Positions 26,590 through 36,132 of a stretch of 64,000 bases of DNA are shown piece after piece; position 1 is the stretch's first letter, and each line of letters opens with the position of its first letter. This DNA comes from Chitinophaga barathri (GTDB taxonomy: Bacteria; Bacteroidota; Bacteroidia; Chitinophagales; Chitinophagaceae). The notes below the pieces were generated by a model. That model saw only the letters and a program-made list of their open reading frames with translations, was not told the DNA's origin and did not search any database. The stretch lies in contig NZ_RMBX01000013.1 of NCBI RefSeq assembly GCF_003807585.1, positions 1 through 64,000 on the forward strand, in the 5' to 3' direction. Both the position numbers and the translations under genes were made by a program.

Positions 26590-26632
26590 TAAAAAAGCGC
26601 CGTCCCGGGGGAACAGCGCTTTTTGTAATATC
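26590..26632 (-). terminator. terminator of the rpsF-rpsR-rplI operon
   Basis: AAAAAGCGC and GCGCTTTTT form a 9-bp stem around an inner GC-rich loop. On the minus strand the second arm runs into T residues, directly after the rplI stop. Confidence 0.8.
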
Positions 26633-26641
26633 GGGTGAGAA

Positions 26642-27088
26642 TTACTCTGCTACCACTTCAAATTCCAGCTCGGTATCATTGCCTTTGCCGAAATCGATGC
26701 GGGCTTTGTAAGTGCCCAGTTCTTTAACGTCACCGATGATGTGGATACGGCGGCGGTCGATCTCATAACCTTTCTGTTCCTTGATAGCACGGGCGATCTG
26801 AACGCCGGTAACACTACCGAAGATTTTGCCGGAAGTACCGGTTTTAGCACCGATCTTCACAGGAGCAGCTTTCAGCACTTCCACCACTTTCGCGATTTCG
26901 GCCAGCATTTTTTCTTCCTTCACTTTCGCTACTTTCAGACGTTCGTCCAGTTGCTTCAGGTTGGAATTGCTTGCTTCTACGGCAAACTTCTGAGGGATCA
27001 GGAAGTTCCTGGCGTAACCATTCTTTACGGTCACCAGTTCATTCTTCCCGCCCAGATTATCTACGTCTTGTATTAAGATTACTTGCAT
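26642..27088 (-). CDS. rplI: 50S ribosomal protein L9
   Basis: Binds 23S rRNA at the base of the L1 stalk. It has 148 residues; the N-terminal domain shows MQVILIQDVDNLGGKNELV and the signature NGYARNFLIPQKFA near 23-36, followed by the long central helix and the C-terminal domain. It lies 6 bp after rpsR. Confidence 0.98.
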   Translation of the reverse strand: MQVILIQDVDNLGGKNELVTVKNGYARNFLIPQKFAVEASNSNLKQLDERLKVAKVKEEKMLAEIAKVVEVLKAAPVKIGAKTGTSGKIFGSVTGVQIARAIKEQKGYEIDRRRIHIIGDVKELGTYKARIDFGKGNDTELEFEVVAE

Positions 27089-27094
27089 TGTTTC

Positions 27095-27361
27095 TTACTT
27101 TAAAAGGTCAGTAACATAAGGCAATAAAGCCATTTGACGAGCTTTTTTGATAGCCTCAGCCACCTTACGCTGGAATTTCAGCGAGTTGCCGGTGATACGG
27201 CGAGGCAGCATTTTACCCTGATCGTTCAGGAATTTTTTCAGAAACTCAGCATCTTTGTAATCTACATACTTGATACCTAATTTCTTGAAGCGGCAGTATT
27301 TTTTCTGGCGCTTCTCTTGCTTAACCGCGGTTAAGTACTTGATCTCTTGTTTAACTGCCAT
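27095..27361 (-). CDS. rpsR: 30S ribosomal protein S18
   Basis: Small-subunit protein that pairs with S6 on the platform. It has 88 residues, with the core FLNDQGKMLPRRITGNSLKF and the C-terminal AIKKARQMALLPYV. There is a 3-bp gap to rpsF and 6 bp to rplI, the common rpsF-rpsR-rplI order. Confidence 0.98.
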   Translation of the reverse strand: MAVKQEIKYLTAVKQEKRQKKYCRFKKLGIKYVDYKDAEFLKKFLNDQGKMLPRRITGNSLKFQRKVAEAIKKARQMALLPYVTDLLK

Positions 27362-27364
27362 AAC

Positions 27365-27718
27365 TTAAGCTTCTACTGGTTTAGGTTCAGCCTCATAGTT
27401 ACCTTTTTTCCTGGTGTTGTAAGCAACAGCGTGCTTGTCCAGTTTGGTAAACATGTAGCGCAATACATTTTCATCGCGGTTGAGCTGGATCTTCAGCTTC
27501 TCATTGAAGTCGGATGGCGCAGTGTACTCCAGAACCAGGTACATGCCCGTGGTTTTCTTCTGGATCGGATACGCCAGTGATTTCAGGCCCCAGGGATTCT
27601 CGTGCGAAACTTCGCCGCCATTGTCTTTGACAAGGTCAACGAATTTCTTCTGAGCGGCTTTGTAGTCCTCTTCAGAGAGCACAGGGGTAAAAATCACCAT
27701 CAATTCGTAGTTTGACAT
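27365..27718 (-). CDS. rpsF: 30S ribosomal protein S6
   Basis: Partner of S18 on the 30S platform. It has 117 residues: MSNYELMVIFTPVLSEEDY at the N-terminus, WGLKSLAYPIQKKTTGMYLVLEY in the middle, and the conserved NRDENVLRYMFTKLDKHA. First gene of the operon. Confidence 0.98.
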   Translation of the reverse strand: MSNYELMVIFTPVLSEEDYKAAQKKFVDLVKDNGGEVSHENPWGLKSLAYPIQKKTTGMYLVLEYTAPSDFNEKLKIQLNRDENVLRYMFTKLDKHAVAYNTRKKGNYEAEPKPVEA

Positions 27719-27765
27719 AAATTTCCCTTGTTAGTGAATTAATTAAAAAAAATAAAATTGGAGTG

Positions 27766-27773
27766 CAAAGATA
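27766..27773 (-). promoter_or_regulatory. -7 promoter element of the rpsF operon
   Basis: On the minus strand TATCTTTG matches TAnnTTTG. It would give a leader of about 40 nt before rpsF. No convincing TTTG lies at the usual distance upstream. Confidence 0.5.
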
Positions 27774-27849
27774 GGGGGATTTTCTGATTCTTCCGCTTTA
27801 CAGGCGCTAATTTCCGCATTTTTTCCGCCCCCTGACCGTATTAACAAAC

Positions 27850-27890
27850 ATAAAAAATCCGGAGCCCCGTAAAGAAGCCCCGGATTTTAT
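27850..27890 (-). terminator. terminator of the secreted nuclease gene
   Basis: AAAATCCGG at 27854-27862 pairs with CCGGATTTT at 27880-27888. On the minus strand a run of six T follows the stem, 17 bp or more after the stop at 27907. Confidence 0.82.
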
Positions 27891-27906
27891 TATAAAGAAT
27901 TGTCTA

Positions 27907-30900
27907 TCAGCGGCTAATAAATATTTTCTTCACCTCTGTTTTGTTCCCGCACTGCACCCTCAGCAGGTAGATCCCCGAAGCCATGTTCCCCACGTCCACC
28001 GACTTGAAGTTCATGCCCTTATAGAAGTTCATCTGCGTCTGGTACCTTACAGCTCCTTGCATATCAAAGAGTTGTATGGTGGCCGGGCCGCTTTCGCGGG
28101 CATCCATGTAAATATACAGCTGCCGGCCCAGGATAAACCACAGCAGGCGGAACCAGGATTCCCGGCTCAGCACCAGCACGCTTTGTACAGGGCTGTATTG
28201 CTCCGTGCTGTCCAGGCCAAACTGGTGGAGGCGGTAATGCCAGTACCCCGGCAGCACCGTGCCGTCAAAGCTCTGGTAAGCCGCGCCCTGGCCATTCAGC
28301 GCCGTGGCGGGCACCGTATCTATCGGCTGCCAGTTGCGCGCATTCAGCGACCTTTCCACCACAAAACGGCTGTTGTTGATCTCCCGGGTAGTATTCCAGG
28401 TGAGCGCCACGCCGCCATTGTCTTCCCTGGCTGTGAACTGGGTGATCACCACGGGGTGGGCCAGCACCCGCAGATCGTACCGGCTCAGGATCGGGAAGTG
28501 GTCCGAGGTGAAATTGGAATAAGACGGTATCAGCGATTCCACGTTCCGCGCCACCCTGGCCGAATTCGGCACATAGGCGTACAACATCTCGTTCGTACCC
28601 ATGGCATGGTCTATCATATCCGGGAAAGAAGCGGTAGACCGCTGGCGGGCCAGGCTCAGCGCGTAAGTGAAGGGAATATAATCCAGGCTGTCCAGCTTGA
28701 AGTCGATATATGAAGTGGTCGTGTCCGGCGCCATCTGCGCGGTAATGGTCCTGTCGAAATCGTCATTAAAATCGCCGAGTACCAGTACGTTTTTGTAAGC
28801 AAAATGAGCATCCAGTGTGTCTTTCAACTCTTTGGCCCCATTCCTCCGGCGGTGCCAGCTTTCGATGAAATCGGCGGGATTGTCGCCGGTATTGGCTTTG
28901 GCGTGGATCACAATGAAATGGATCCGGGCGGAATCGCCGTTCAGGTTCACCATCGCTTCCATCAGGTAAGGGAAGCGGCCGGAGGACCAGTTGAAATAAG
29001 CGTCCGCGCTGGCGCCTTTGCGCAGCACGCCATAGGTGCGGATATTTTTCACAAGGTCTTCGCGGTATACAAAGGCCAGCTTCTGCGCACTGTCATACAG
29101 CGGGGCGGTAAGGCTGTCCACCCGGCTGCCGAAATCCGATACCGTAAAACGGTAGCCCGGCATGGAATCCACGATGTTTTTCAGGCGGATAGTGTCCACC
29201 ACTTCGCTGAGCGCATAGATGTCCGCATCCAGGCTTTTTAATACTTTCAGCGCATTGGTCTGTTGCAATGCCTCATTCGTAGGCCCGAAATTCAGGTGGC
29301 CAAACCATTCCATGTTCCAGTTCACCACTTTCAGCGTGCGCAGGCTGGTGCCAGACAATGAGATCTTATTGCGTTGCAGGCCGGCGGAGCTGAAGCTGAT
29401 GGAACCGCTGTAGTTCTGGTTCGCGGCACCGGGGGCAAACCGCACCCATACAGAATCCAGCGCGGCCATTGCTTCTGCGGCCGGGATGGTGATGCCGGAC
29501 TGGTAGGTGGTATTGTCGAGGGATATCTCAAAATTAGCCGGGGCGGTGATCACCAGCGGGGCGGTAAGGTCGCTGGCCCAATAAGTGAAGGGCTGTGGCG
29601 CAGAGCGCTGGCCCGCCGGGGCGTAATCGAAGTCCAGCTGGGAGGGCAGGGTGTACACGTCAGGGGCCGGCGCGGCGCTGGTGTCGGACACGCGGATATC
29701 GTCCAGCGTCCAGCGGCTGGCCTGTGCCGTGGGGGAAGAAGTATATACCCAGGCAATGTACACGTCCGTGCCTTTGAAATTGCTGAGGTTGATGCCGGAA
29801 GATGTTTTCCATACATCGGTGCCCACCTCGGGGAAACGCCCGCTGATGCTGGTCCAGGTGGCGAGGCGGGGATCGCCGCCGCCGGCGTAATTGGTGGATA
29901 CACGCAGCTCAAGGGACGGGCCCTGGAAGGCGGTTCTGCTCGCGAATGCCAGCAACGGCACATTAAACCCGCTGAGGTCGAACACCGGGCTGATGAACCA
30001 GTCTTCATTTTCACGCGCGCCGCCGGAGAAACCGTTGATCTGCACACCGTTGCCGCTCTGGCCAAACGTAGTACAAGCCCATGTCTGCGCACCCGTCACG
30101 CTGTATTGCGTGAAACCGTTCGGCAAAGTGCCGCCGCAGGTGGTGAAGGGGAAATCCAGCACCTGGCTGCCCGTGCTGAAGCGCCAGCTGATGCTGTCCA
30201 GGATGCCGCCAAAGCCATTCCCGTTGGAATCCTGTATGGCGTTGCTGTCCAGTGTTATAAAATATTCCCTGTTCCCGCGGAGCGCGGCGGGAATGGTGAG
30301 CGTATTGGAGGAAATAGTTATAGCAGGATCGTTGATGTCCAGCACCAGGCGGGTGCCCTGGCTGAGATTATGTACGGTCACGGTCCCCGTGTTTTTCCGG
30401 ATATTTTCGTCGAAAGTGATCACTGCATTGGTGCCGGGTATTACGCCGGTGGCGCCGTTTGCCGGCTGGAGGCTGCCGAGCGCGGGCGGTACATTGTCCC
30501 CGCTCAGGCCCCATACCGCTACGCTGTCTATCGCGAAAGACGGTCTTGACCCGGCACCGCCGATCTGGCGGTTCACCCACCTGAGCTGTACCACCGGCTG
30601 GTTCTCGCATTCCGCGGGCAGCAACGCTTCGATGGATACCAGTTGCTGTGGCGTAGTGACGCCGGAGGCGGTCTGCGTAACGGTATTGTTCTGGTACGCG
30701 GTGGCCGGCAGCGTGATGAAGTTCCCGCTCAGGCCCGCACGGTACTGCAATACCGCTTCATTGACGCGGGTATTGGAATTGCCGTCGTAAGGGTTGCGCA
30801 GGGTCATCATCTGGTAGCGCACACGCACGTTTGTGTTCGCCGTGGTGCTGATGCTCAGCACCACGGAATTGTCCGCGCTGCCGCTGTTCAGGTAACCGAT

Positions 30901-31173
30901 CTTGCCATTGTAGTTCAGCACGCCGTTCGTGGTGGAAGAGGCGGTATTGTTGGCGGCCAGTGCCTTGTCGGCTGCCGCGGGCAATACATTGAACGCGCCG
31001 CTGGGGGAGCCGCTCAACGCCCATCCCTGCCAGCCTTCCGGGTATACGGTGGAAGTGTGCGGCAGGGCGGTAAAATCCTGCAAATACGGGATGCTTTGCG
31101 GGGCAGGGTTCGTGCCTTGCGCAAATACCAGTAAGGGGCATAATAAAATAGCCAGGAGTAGAGGTTTTTTCAT
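27907..31173 (-). CDS. secreted multidomain nuclease with T9SS sorting tail
   Basis: A 1,088-residue extracellular protein. From the N-terminus: signal peptide (1-18); a beta-sandwich region (about 30-225); a Big_5/SbsA-type Ig-like domain (about 228-335) with ATGVIPGTNAVITFDENI; a choice-of-anchor-J-like domain (about 337-500); another Ig-like domain (505-610); an endonuclease/exonuclease/phosphatase domain (about 612-890); a fibronectin-like segment; and a C-terminal T9SS type A sorting signal (about 1010-1088) ending in GIYLLRVQ and KKIFISR. In the nuclease domain VVNWNMEWFG, ALSEV, FIVIHAK, VLGDFND, MIDHA and SDHFPI carry the expected metal and catalytic residues. It probably degrades extracellular nucleic acid. 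It stands alone, with a terminator. Confidence 0.9.
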   Translation of the reverse strand: MKKPLLLAILLCPLLVFAQGTNPAPQSIPYLQDFTALPHTSTVYPEGWQGWALSGSPSGAFNVLPAAADKALAANNTASSTTNGVLNYNGKIGYLNSGSADNSVVLSISTTANTNVRVRYQMMTLRNPYDGNSNTRVNEAVLQYRAGLSGNFITLPATAYQNNTVTQTASGVTTPQQLVSIEALLPAECENQPVVQLRWVNRQIGGAGSRPSFAIDSVAVWGLSGDNVPPALGSLQPANGATGVIPGTNAVITFDENIRKNTGTVTVHNLSQGTRLVLDINDPAITISSNTLTIPAALRGNREYFITLDSNAIQDSNGNGFGGILDSISWRFSTGSQVLDFPFTTCGGTLPNGFTQYSVTGAQTWACTTFGQSGNGVQINGFSGGARENEDWFISPVFDLSGFNVPLLAFASRTAFQGPSLELRVSTNYAGGGDPRLATWTSISGRFPEVGTDVWKTSSGINLSNFKGTDVYIAWVYTSSPTAQASRWTLDDIRVSDTSAAPAPDVYTLPSQLDFDYAPAGQRSAPQPFTYWASDLTAPLVITAPANFEISLDNTTYQSGITIPAAEAMAALDSVWVRFAPGAANQNYSGSISFSSAGLQRNKISLSGTSLRTLKVVNWNMEWFGHLNFGPTNEALQQTNALKVLKSLDADIYALSEVVDTIRLKNIVDSMPGYRFTVSDFGSRVDSLTAPLYDSAQKLAFVYREDLVKNIRTYGVLRKGASADAYFNWSSGRFPYLMEAMVNLNGDSARIHFIVIHAKANTGDNPADFIESWHRRRNGAKELKDTLDAHFAYKNVLVLGDFNDDFDRTITAQMAPDTTTSYIDFKLDSLDYIPFTYALSLARQRSTASFPDMIDHAMGTNEMLYAYVPNSARVARNVESLIPSYSNFTSDHFPILSRYDLRVLAHPVVITQFTAREDNGGVALTWNTTREINNSRFVVERSLNARNWQPIDTVPATALNGQGAAYQSFDGTVLPGYWHYRLHQFGLDSTEQYSPVQSVLVLSRESWFRLLWFILGRQLYIYMDARESGPATIQLFDMQGAVRYQTQMNFYKGMNFKSVDVGNMASGIYLLRVQCGNKTEVKKIFISR

Positions 31174-31315
31174 AAAGGGTCTTTCGTTTTTGGGTGGATT
31201 AAACGGGGTTGTGTGTTTTGTATCCCTAAATTACGCCGGTTATTTTATCCGGAAATGAAATGATATGATGATTTTGTTAATTTAAGATGTGAAAAAGATG
31301 TGATCCCCGGTCAAC

Positions 31316-31347
31316 TTGTCAGCCACGGGGCCATGGCATAACCTTTG
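31316..31347 (+). promoter_or_regulatory. candidate htpG promoter
   Basis: TTG at 31316-31318 and AACCTTTG at 31340-31347 (one mismatch to TAnnTTTG) are 21 bp apart; the start point would be about 26 nt before the htpG ATG. No CIRCE or other heat-shock operator was recognised. Confidence 0.4.
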
Positions 31348-31379
31348 ACTACAATCTTCCGTTAAAAACTGATAATCAT

Positions 31380-33206
31380 ATGCAGAAAGGTGCAATACGT
31401 GTACAAACAGAAAACATTTTCCCCATTATCAAGAAGTTCCTGTATTCAGATCATGACATTTTTTTACGGGAACTGGTGAGCAACGCCGTGGACGCTACGC
31501 AGAAACTGAAAACCCTTGCCAGCGTTGGCGAATTTAAAGGAGATATTGGCAGTACCGATATAACGGTTGCATTGGACGTAGAGAAAAAAACGATCACGAT
31601 CTCGGACCGGGGCGTAGGCATGACGGCCGAAGAAGTGGATAAATACATCAACCAGGTGGCTTTTTCCGGTGCGGAAGAGTTTGTGAAAAAATACAAAGGC
31701 CAGGGAGACGGCGCCAATATCATCGGGCATTTCGGTCTCGGGTTTTATTCTTCCTTTATGGTGAGCAGCCAGGTGGAAATCATCACAAAGTCATGGAAGC
31801 CGGACGCACAGGCCGTGCGCTGGGAATGCGACGGCAGCCCCGAATACCAGCTGGAAGAAACTGAAAAAACTGAACGCGGTACGGACATCGTGCTGCACAT
31901 CAACGAGGAAAGCGAAGAATTCCTGGATGAGCACCGCATCCGCACCATCCTCGAAAAGTTCTGCCGCTTCCTGCCCGTGCCGATCAAATTCCAGGATACG
32001 CAGATCAACAACACCACACCCGCCTGGGTGAAAAAGCCCAGCGAACTGACCGCGGACGATTACCAGAACTTTTACAAAGAACTGTACCCCTTCGCGGAAC
32101 CGCCGCTGTTCTGGATCCACCTGAACGTGGACTATCCGTTCAACCTCACTGGCATCCTGTATTTCCCGAAGATCACCAAGTCCTACGAAATACAAAAAGA
32201 TAAGATCAGCCTTTACAGCAACCAGGTGTTCGTGACCGATGAAGTGAAAAACATCGTACCTGAATTCCTCATGTTGCTGCACGGTGTGATCGATTCGCCG
32301 GACATTCCGCTGAACGTGAGCCGCAGCTATCTCCAGGGTGACCCCAACGTAAAAAAGATCAACGCGCATATCACGAAAAAAGTAGCGGACAAGCTGGATG
32401 AAATGTTCCGCACGGATCGTAAATCATTCGAAGAAAAGTGGGAGCACATCGCACTCTTCGTGAAATACGGTATGATGACCGAAGACAAATTCCTGGACAA
32501 AGCCAGCAAATTCCATCTCCTGGAAGACGTGACCGGCGGTGCTTTTTATACGCTGGAAGAATACCGCACCGCAACGGCCGCACTGCAAACTAATAAAGAG
32601 AACAAACTCGTGATCCTTTACGCCACCAATCCCGTGCAGCAGGACAGCTACGTAAGTGCCGCCGCTGCCAAGGGTTTTAAGGTAGTGAAGCTGGATACGA
32701 TGGTGGATGCGGGTTTCATCAATCATATGGAACAGAAGTGGGAAAACGTGCAGTTCACCCGTGTGGATGCGGACATCCCGGACAACCTGATAGATCATGA
32801 AGCCACCGCGGTAAGCGTGCTGAGTGAAGAACAGGAGGGTAAACTGAAAGAACTCTTCGGCCAGCAACTGGCGCTGCCATACATCAAAGTGGAATTGAAG
32901 GGCCTTGGCGCGCAGGACCAGCCGGTGATCGTGACCCGCGGCGAGCTGATGCGCAGGATGAAAGACATGGCGGCTATGGGCGGCTCCGCGGCCAGCTGGT
33001 ATGCGGGCATGCCGGACGAGATTACGATGACGGTGAACGCGAACCATCCCATTTACCAGAATATTTTACAGGAAGGAAATGGTGAATTGCAGGAGAAGCA
33101 GGTGCGCAACCTGGCGGACCTGGCGCTGCTTTCGCAGAACCTGCTCACCGGAGCGGACCTGACGGCTTTTGTACAGCGCAGCGTGGAACTGATGGGGAAT
33201 AAATAA
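31380..33206 (+). CDS. htpG: molecular chaperone HtpG (Hsp90)
   Basis: ATP-dependent cytosolic chaperone, 608 residues. The N-terminal GHKL ATPase domain shows FLRELVSNAVDAT near 28-40 with the catalytic Glu and Asn, the DRGVGM motif near 79-84, and the GHFGLGFYSSFMV lid segment near 118-130. The middle domain shows LNVSRSYLQ near 312-320 with the catalytic-loop Arg. The C-terminal dimerisation domain ends without MEEVD, as in bacteria. Monocistronic with its own terminator. Confidence 0.97.
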   Translation: MQKGAIRVQTENIFPIIKKFLYSDHDIFLRELVSNAVDATQKLKTLASVGEFKGDIGSTDITVALDVEKKTITISDRGVGMTAEEVDKYINQVAFSGAEEFVKKYKGQGDGANIIGHFGLGFYSSFMVSSQVEIITKSWKPDAQAVRWECDGSPEYQLEETEKTERGTDIVLHINEESEEFLDEHRIRTILEKFCRFLPVPIKFQDTQINNTTPAWVKKPSELTADDYQNFYKELYPFAEPPLFWIHLNVDYPFNLTGILYFPKITKSYEIQKDKISLYSNQVFVTDEVKNIVPEFLMLLHGVIDSPDIPLNVSRSYLQGDPNVKKINAHITKKVADKLDEMFRTDRKSFEEKWEHIALFVKYGMMTEDKFLDKASKFHLLEDVTGGAFYTLEEYRTATAALQTNKENKLVILYATNPVQQDSYVSAAAAKGFKVVKLDTMVDAGFINHMEQKWENVQFTRVDADIPDNLIDHEATAVSVLSEEQEGKLKELFGQQLALPYIKVELKGLGAQDQPVIVTRGELMRRMKDMAAMGGSAASWYAGMPDEITMTVNANHPIYQNILQEGNGELQEKQVRNLADLALLSQNLLTGADLTAFVQRSVELMGNK

Positions 33207-33228
33207 ACTGATACCCGCATAAATATCC

Positions 33229-33271
33229 CGAAGCGGATAACCTGCAAAGGTTATCCGCTTTGTTGTTTTTG
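33229..33271 (+). terminator. htpG terminator
   Basis: AAGCGGATAACC at 33231-33242 pairs perfectly with GGTTATCCGCTT at 33249-33260; TGTTGTTTTT follows. Confidence 0.9.
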
Positions 33272-33496
33272 GGGTTTCAAAAAAAAGCGTAAAAATAATA
33301 TCCTGAAAATGCCTCTGCGATCATTATGCAGTACCGTTAGTATCAACCCGCTTGTATATATGAATTTCTGATAGATTATATTTTTTACTAAGCTGGTGGC
33401 TGATTTCAGGATATGGGAACATTGTAGTTGGTATAATCATTGCCTGAGCAGAAGTAATTGAGAAACCGATTTACTTAAAACCATATCCTACAATCC

Positions 33497-34309
33497 ATGA
33501 CTAACAGAATTATTCTAAGCGCCGCCATCGTATTCCTGATGGCCGCATGTTCCAAGACCTCCACTGTTGATCCGGCTAAAGCGGATCCGCAGGCACCGGG
33601 GGCTGAGCAAGCACCAGCAAACGAGCAGGCTGCCGCCGCCTTTACTCCTCAGCAAACGGGGGTTAGCTTTAAAAAAGTGAACAACCCCAAGCTCGTCACT
33701 GATTACGTATTGCAGATACCTGCCAGTTATAACACGGAAAAGACCAAACGCTGGCCGGTGATTATCTTCCTGCATGGTATCGGTGAACGGGGCAATACCA
33801 CGAACGATCTGAACATGGTGAAACGCGCGGGTCTGGCGGGCGTGGCGGCGAAGAACCCCAATTTCCCCTACATCGTTATTTCTCCCCAGTGTAAAACCAA
33901 TTCATGGTGGCATGTGCCCAGTTTGAATGCGCTGTACGATGACATTGTAAAGCAGTACAATGTTGACCCTAAAAGGATCTATGTTACAGGCCTGAGTATG
34001 GGAGGATTTGGCTGTTGGGAGTGGGTGGCTGCTTATCCTACACGTTTCGCAGCGGCAGCGCCTATCTGCGGGGCCGGCCCGGTCGCGAAAGCATGTGCCC
34101 TAAAAGACAAGCCGGTTTGGGCTTTTCATAATGCGGACGACCCGCAGGTGAACGTCAGCGGATCCAGGAATATGGTGAATGCCATCAAATCCTGCGGCGG
34201 GCAGAAAGTAAAATACACTGAAAATCCTACCGGCGGGCATGATGCCTGGACCAAGGCTTACAATGACCAGGCATTGTTCACCTGGCTGAACGCGCAGCGT
34301 TTGCCTTAA
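33497..34309 (+). CDS. alpha/beta-hydrolase lipoprotein (prolyl-oligopeptidase/depolymerase type)
   Basis: A 270-residue surface or periplasmic esterase. The signal peptide ends in the lipobox LMAAC with Cys18, followed by an Ala/Pro/Gln-rich linker to about 50. The hydrolase domain shows the oxyanion-hole HGIGERG near 93-99, the nucleophile elbow GLSMGG with Ser167, a candidate Asp in NADDP (214-215) and His248 in GGHDAW. This layout fits the dienelactone hydrolase, feruloyl-esterase and PHB-depolymerase relatives; the substrate, perhaps a carbohydrate ester, is not known. The gene ends one base before the stop of recJ on the other strand, without a terminator between them. Confidence 0.88.
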   Translation: MTNRIILSAAIVFLMAACSKTSTVDPAKADPQAPGAEQAPANEQAAAAFTPQQTGVSFKKVNNPKLVTDYVLQIPASYNTEKTKRWPVIIFLHGIGERGNTTNDLNMVKRAGLAGVAAKNPNFPYIVISPQCKTNSWWHVPSLNALYDDIVKQYNVDPKRIYVTGLSMGGFGCWEWVAAYPTRFAAAAPICGAGPVAKACALKDKPVWAFHNADDPQVNVSGSRNMVNAIKSCGGQKVKYTENPTGGHDAWTKAYNDQALFTWLNAQRLP

Positions 34310-34310
34310 A

Positions 34311-36014
34311 TCAGGTTGTTTCGCGGATATCTATCACTTTCAGCTGAAGGGAGACAGTACCGTTCCATTCATTTTCTTCTACGGTAAATACCATATCAAA
34401 GGGTTTTTTATGGCTGATGAGTTCAAATTTATCGGCCATGAAAAACCCTATTCCACTAAAAGACCCTCCACTCCGTTGTTTGACAGACAATTTCAGGTGC
34501 TCATCTTTTACAATCTTTGAAAAACCTGTATCCATCAGGTTCCTTGCCAGGAATATGGGGCGCAGGTTCTCCGGCCCCAGCGGTTCAAACTGCCGCATAA
34601 TATTATAAAAGGAAGGCGTAAGGTCGGACAGGTAGATTTCGGAATCTATTACGATCTCCGGTATCAGCAGGTCCGGGTTGATGGTTGCGGCGACCACTTC
34701 CTCAAATTTTGCCTGGAAGGCGGATACGTTCTCCGGTTTCATGGTCATGCCGGCGGCATAAAAGTGCCCGCCGTAATTTTCCAGCAGGTCCTTGCACTGG
34801 TGGATAGCTTCATAAACATTGAACCCGGATACGGAGCGGGCGGAGCCGGCCACTTTATCGTTGCTTTGGGTGAGTATGATGGTGGGGCGGTAATAATATT
34901 TATCGATCAGGCGGCTGGCCACGATGCCCACCACGCCTTTGTGCCAGTGGGGCTGGAACAGTACGGTGGATTTGCGGCCGTGCAGGGATACATCGTTCTG
35001 GATAATGCTCACGGCTTCCTGTGTAATGCTCATGTCCACGCCTTTCCGTTCCATATTGTCGCCGTGCAGCATTTCGGCAAAAGCGTACGCTTTGTCGTAG
35101 TCCTTTTCTATAAAGAGGTTCACGGCTTTGCGTGCGTCATCCATACGGCCGGCGGCATTCACGCGGGGGGCGATGACGAATACGAGGTTGGAGGTGGTGA
35201 GTTTTTCTTTCAGGTTGCTGAGCTGTATGAGGGCCCTGATGCCCGCGCTGGGTGTTTCGTTCACCTGTTTTACGCCATGGAAGGCCAGAATGCGGTTTTC
35301 GCCGGTCATGGGCACAATGTCCGCCGCGATGCTGGTGGCCACGAGATCCAGGAAACCGTATACTTCCTGCATGGGCCTGCCCTTTTTCTGGGCCAGGGCG
35401 CTGATGAGCTTAAAGCCGATGCCGCAGCCGCTCAGTTCCTTGTAGGGATAGGGGCATCCTTCCTGTTTCGGGTTCAGGATGGCTATGGCGGGCGGCAGTT
35501 CCGGATCGGGAAGGTGGTGATCGCAGATGATAAAATCTATCCCGATGGATTTTGCGTGCCTGATATATTCGATGGATTTGATCCCGCAGTCCAGCGCGAT
35601 GACGAGGCTGAAATCATTTTCCCGGGCATATTCGATGCCCTGCATGGAAATGCCGTAACCTTCGCGGTAACGGTGGGGGATATAAAATTCGATATTGCTG
35701 TAATGGGACTGGAGGAAACCGTAAACGGTGGCTACAGCCGTCGTGCCATCTACGTCATAATCCCCGTAAATGAGGATCTTTTCCTGGCGAAAAAAGGCTT
35801 CTTCCAGCCGTGAAATGGCTTTGTCCATATCCTTCATGATCCAGGGATCGTGGAGATCTTCCAGGGAAGGGCGGAAAAAATGCCTGGCTTCATCATACTT
35901 TGTAATGCCTCTTTGCACCAGCAGGCGGCATAGGATGGGATGAATCTTCAAAGCTGACTGAAGCTGCTGCTCCTGTATTGGTTGATATTTTTTGACTGTC
36001 CAGCGTTTCTGCAT
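34311..36014 (-). CDS. recJ: single-stranded-DNA-specific exonuclease RecJ
   Basis: 5'-3' exonuclease of the DHH family used in recombination and mismatch repair; 567 residues, normal length. Motif I DYDVDGTT at 85-92, the DHH motif (CDHHLPD) at 164-170, and the DHHA1 segment with GGHFYAAGMTM near 417-427 are intact. It is 118 bp downstream of the polyprenyl synthase gene, on the same strand, and may share its transcript. It is convergent with the hydrolase gene with a one-base gap. Confidence 0.97.
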   Translation of the reverse strand: MQKRWTVKKYQPIQEQQLQSALKIHPILCRLLVQRGITKYDEARHFFRPSLEDLHDPWIMKDMDKAISRLEEAFFRQEKILIYGDYDVDGTTAVATVYGFLQSHYSNIEFYIPHRYREGYGISMQGIEYARENDFSLVIALDCGIKSIEYIRHAKSIGIDFIICDHHLPDPELPPAIAILNPKQEGCPYPYKELSGCGIGFKLISALAQKKGRPMQEVYGFLDLVATSIAADIVPMTGENRILAFHGVKQVNETPSAGIRALIQLSNLKEKLTTSNLVFVIAPRVNAAGRMDDARKAVNLFIEKDYDKAYAFAEMLHGDNMERKGVDMSITQEAVSIIQNDVSLHGRKSTVLFQPHWHKGVVGIVASRLIDKYYYRPTIILTQSNDKVAGSARSVSGFNVYEAIHQCKDLLENYGGHFYAAGMTMKPENVSAFQAKFEEVVAATINPDLLIPEIVIDSEIYLSDLTPSFYNIMRQFEPLGPENLRPIFLARNLMDTGFSKIVKDEHLKLSVKQRSGGSFSGIGFFMADKFELISHKKPFDMVFTVEENEWNGTVSLQLKVIDIRETT

Positions 36015-36132
36015 GAAATGTTATTGGCGGGAATTTACTTCCTCTGTTGGTTCTGACTTCTATTGTAATATAAGGATGATTAGCGTATTTACGCTAAAAG
36101 CGGGAAATTCTCCGAAAGTGGGAGGGAAGGCC

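Noticed and set aside
29374..30549. 391-codon plus-strand frame opposite the secreted nuclease gene
   Set aside because: Shadow frame; Gly/Ala/Arg-rich without recognisable domains, while the minus-strand gene has full domain evidence.
33261..33496. Intergenic region before the hydrolase gene searched for tRNA, small RNA or promoter
   Set aside because: No cloverleaf, no strong hairpin and no TAnnTTTG element at a useful distance were found.
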